This document shows, piece after piece, positions 40,751-41,170 of a DNA stretch of 41,170 bases. Within the stretch, counting starts at the first letter, position 1, and the number at the start of each line of letters is the position of its first letter. The notes beneath the pieces were generated by a model that saw only the letters and a program-made list of their open reading frames with translations, searched no databases and was not told the origin of the DNA. Origin of the DNA: Rhodothermales bacterium (GTDB lineage: Bacteria; Bacteroidota; Rhodothermia; Rhodothermales; JAHQVL01); contig JAWXAX010000075.1 in the NCBI GenBank assembly GCA_034439735.1, positions 1 through 41,170 of the forward strand. The letters run 5' to 3'. Both the position numbers and the translations under genes were made by a program.

Positions 40751-41170
40751 ATGAACGTAGTCTTCACCTGGCTCGATTGGTTCTGGGTCGTCATGTTTCT
40801 GGTGCTGATGATCGGTAGCGGGGTATTGTTTTACCGATTGGGTAAGCGGTCGGAGTCCGACTTCTTCCTTGCCGGCCGCGGCCTGCCGTGGTGGCTGCCG
40901 GCGTCATCCGTCTATGCCACCCACACTGCCACCGACACCCCCATGTGGATCACGGGCGTGATCTATAAATACGGGATGGTCGGGATCTGGTACACGTTTT
41001 TCTCCGCCTGGGCCGCCATCAGCGCGTTTGTCTCCACGCGGATTTTCAGGCGTTCGCTGGCCTACACGCAGGCGGAGTGGAACGTGATCCGGTTTACCGG
41101 GCTCGGGGCGGAAATGATGCGGGGGTGGATGGCCGGCTGGCAGGTGTTCATGAACATGTTCATCCTGGGC
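40751..41170 (+). CDS. sodium:solute symporter (SSS family), 5' part
   Basis: The first 140 codons start at ATG 40751 and run off the right edge. The opening has a membrane helix (FWVVMFLVLMIGSGVLFY) and the SSS-family loop GKRSESDFFLAGRGLPWWL. A discontinuous helix-1 segment follows (SSVYATHTATDTPMWITGVIY), then a third helix (YTFFSAWAAISAFVSTRIF). This matches sodium-coupled symporters of sugars, vitamins or carboxylates. The substrate is not deducible. About three quarters of the gene should lie beyond the window. Confidence 0.9.
   Translation, partial: MNVVFTWLDWFWVVMFLVLMIGSGVLFYRLGKRSESDFFLAGRGLPWWLPASSVYATHTATDTPMWITGVIYKYGMVGIWYTFFSAWAAISAFVSTRIFRRSLAYTQAEWNVIRFTGLGAEMMRGWMAGWQVFMNMFILG

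Overview
The window looks like a chromosomal segment of a GC-rich member of the Bacteroidota/Rhodothermota lineage, most likely Rhodothermales-like. Supporting features are a PorX orthologue (regulator of type IX secretion), two proteins ending in the YPNPFNP-type sorting domain typical of type IX secretion cargo, two TonB-dependent receptors with an N-terminal carboxypeptidase-regulatory-like domain, many SPII lipoproteins, and starts that mostly lack Shine-Dalgarno sequences. The species assignment is inference.

Left part (1-9.5 kb): a truncated M14 carboxypeptidase remnant ends at a perfect palindrome, followed by a predicted outer-membrane barrel protein, a membrane Ser/Thr kinase, a lipoprotein of unknown role, a ComB-type phosphosulfolactate phosphatase, an S33-like hydrolase, a secreted DinB-like protein, an ACT protein, a DUF1080-like lipoprotein and a ferritin. 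These are mostly single genes on alternating strands.

Centre (9.6-18.1 kb): porX, a GAF-SpoIIE phosphatase and a CaCA antiporter lie in one direction. Convergent to them is a sulfur operon (SQR-like flavoprotein, TusE/DsrC-like carrier, DsrE-like protein), then a large lipoprotein with one c-type heme motif and a predicted propeller.

Decay zone (18.2-22.4 kb): a PAS sensor gene with an out-of-frame internal deletion, an intact cold-shock gene with terminator, the C-terminal stub of an alpha/beta hydrolase, an island of palindromes with GTAG heads resembling REP elements, a lipoprotein, a RelB/YafQ pair whose toxin is frameshifted, and tRNA-Glu(CTC) with its own terminator. Accessory DNA has been lost and gained here.

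Right part (22.4-41.2 kb): a lipoprotein hydrolase; a FecA-like receptor with a TTAG-N7-CTAA palindrome just upstream; an MFS exporter; a second receptor paired with a secreted type IX cargo protein whose codon use is mosaic; an LpxH-like phosphatase with a glycosyltransferase (envelope glycolipid context); a TonB energiser; RecJ; a seven-repeat FG-GAP/VCBS type IX cargo protein; an unrecognised 244-residue protein; and the start of a sodium:solute symporter cut by the right edge. The receptors, TonB, PorX and the two sorted proteins together describe an active outer-membrane import and type IX export economy, although no structural secretion gene is in the window.
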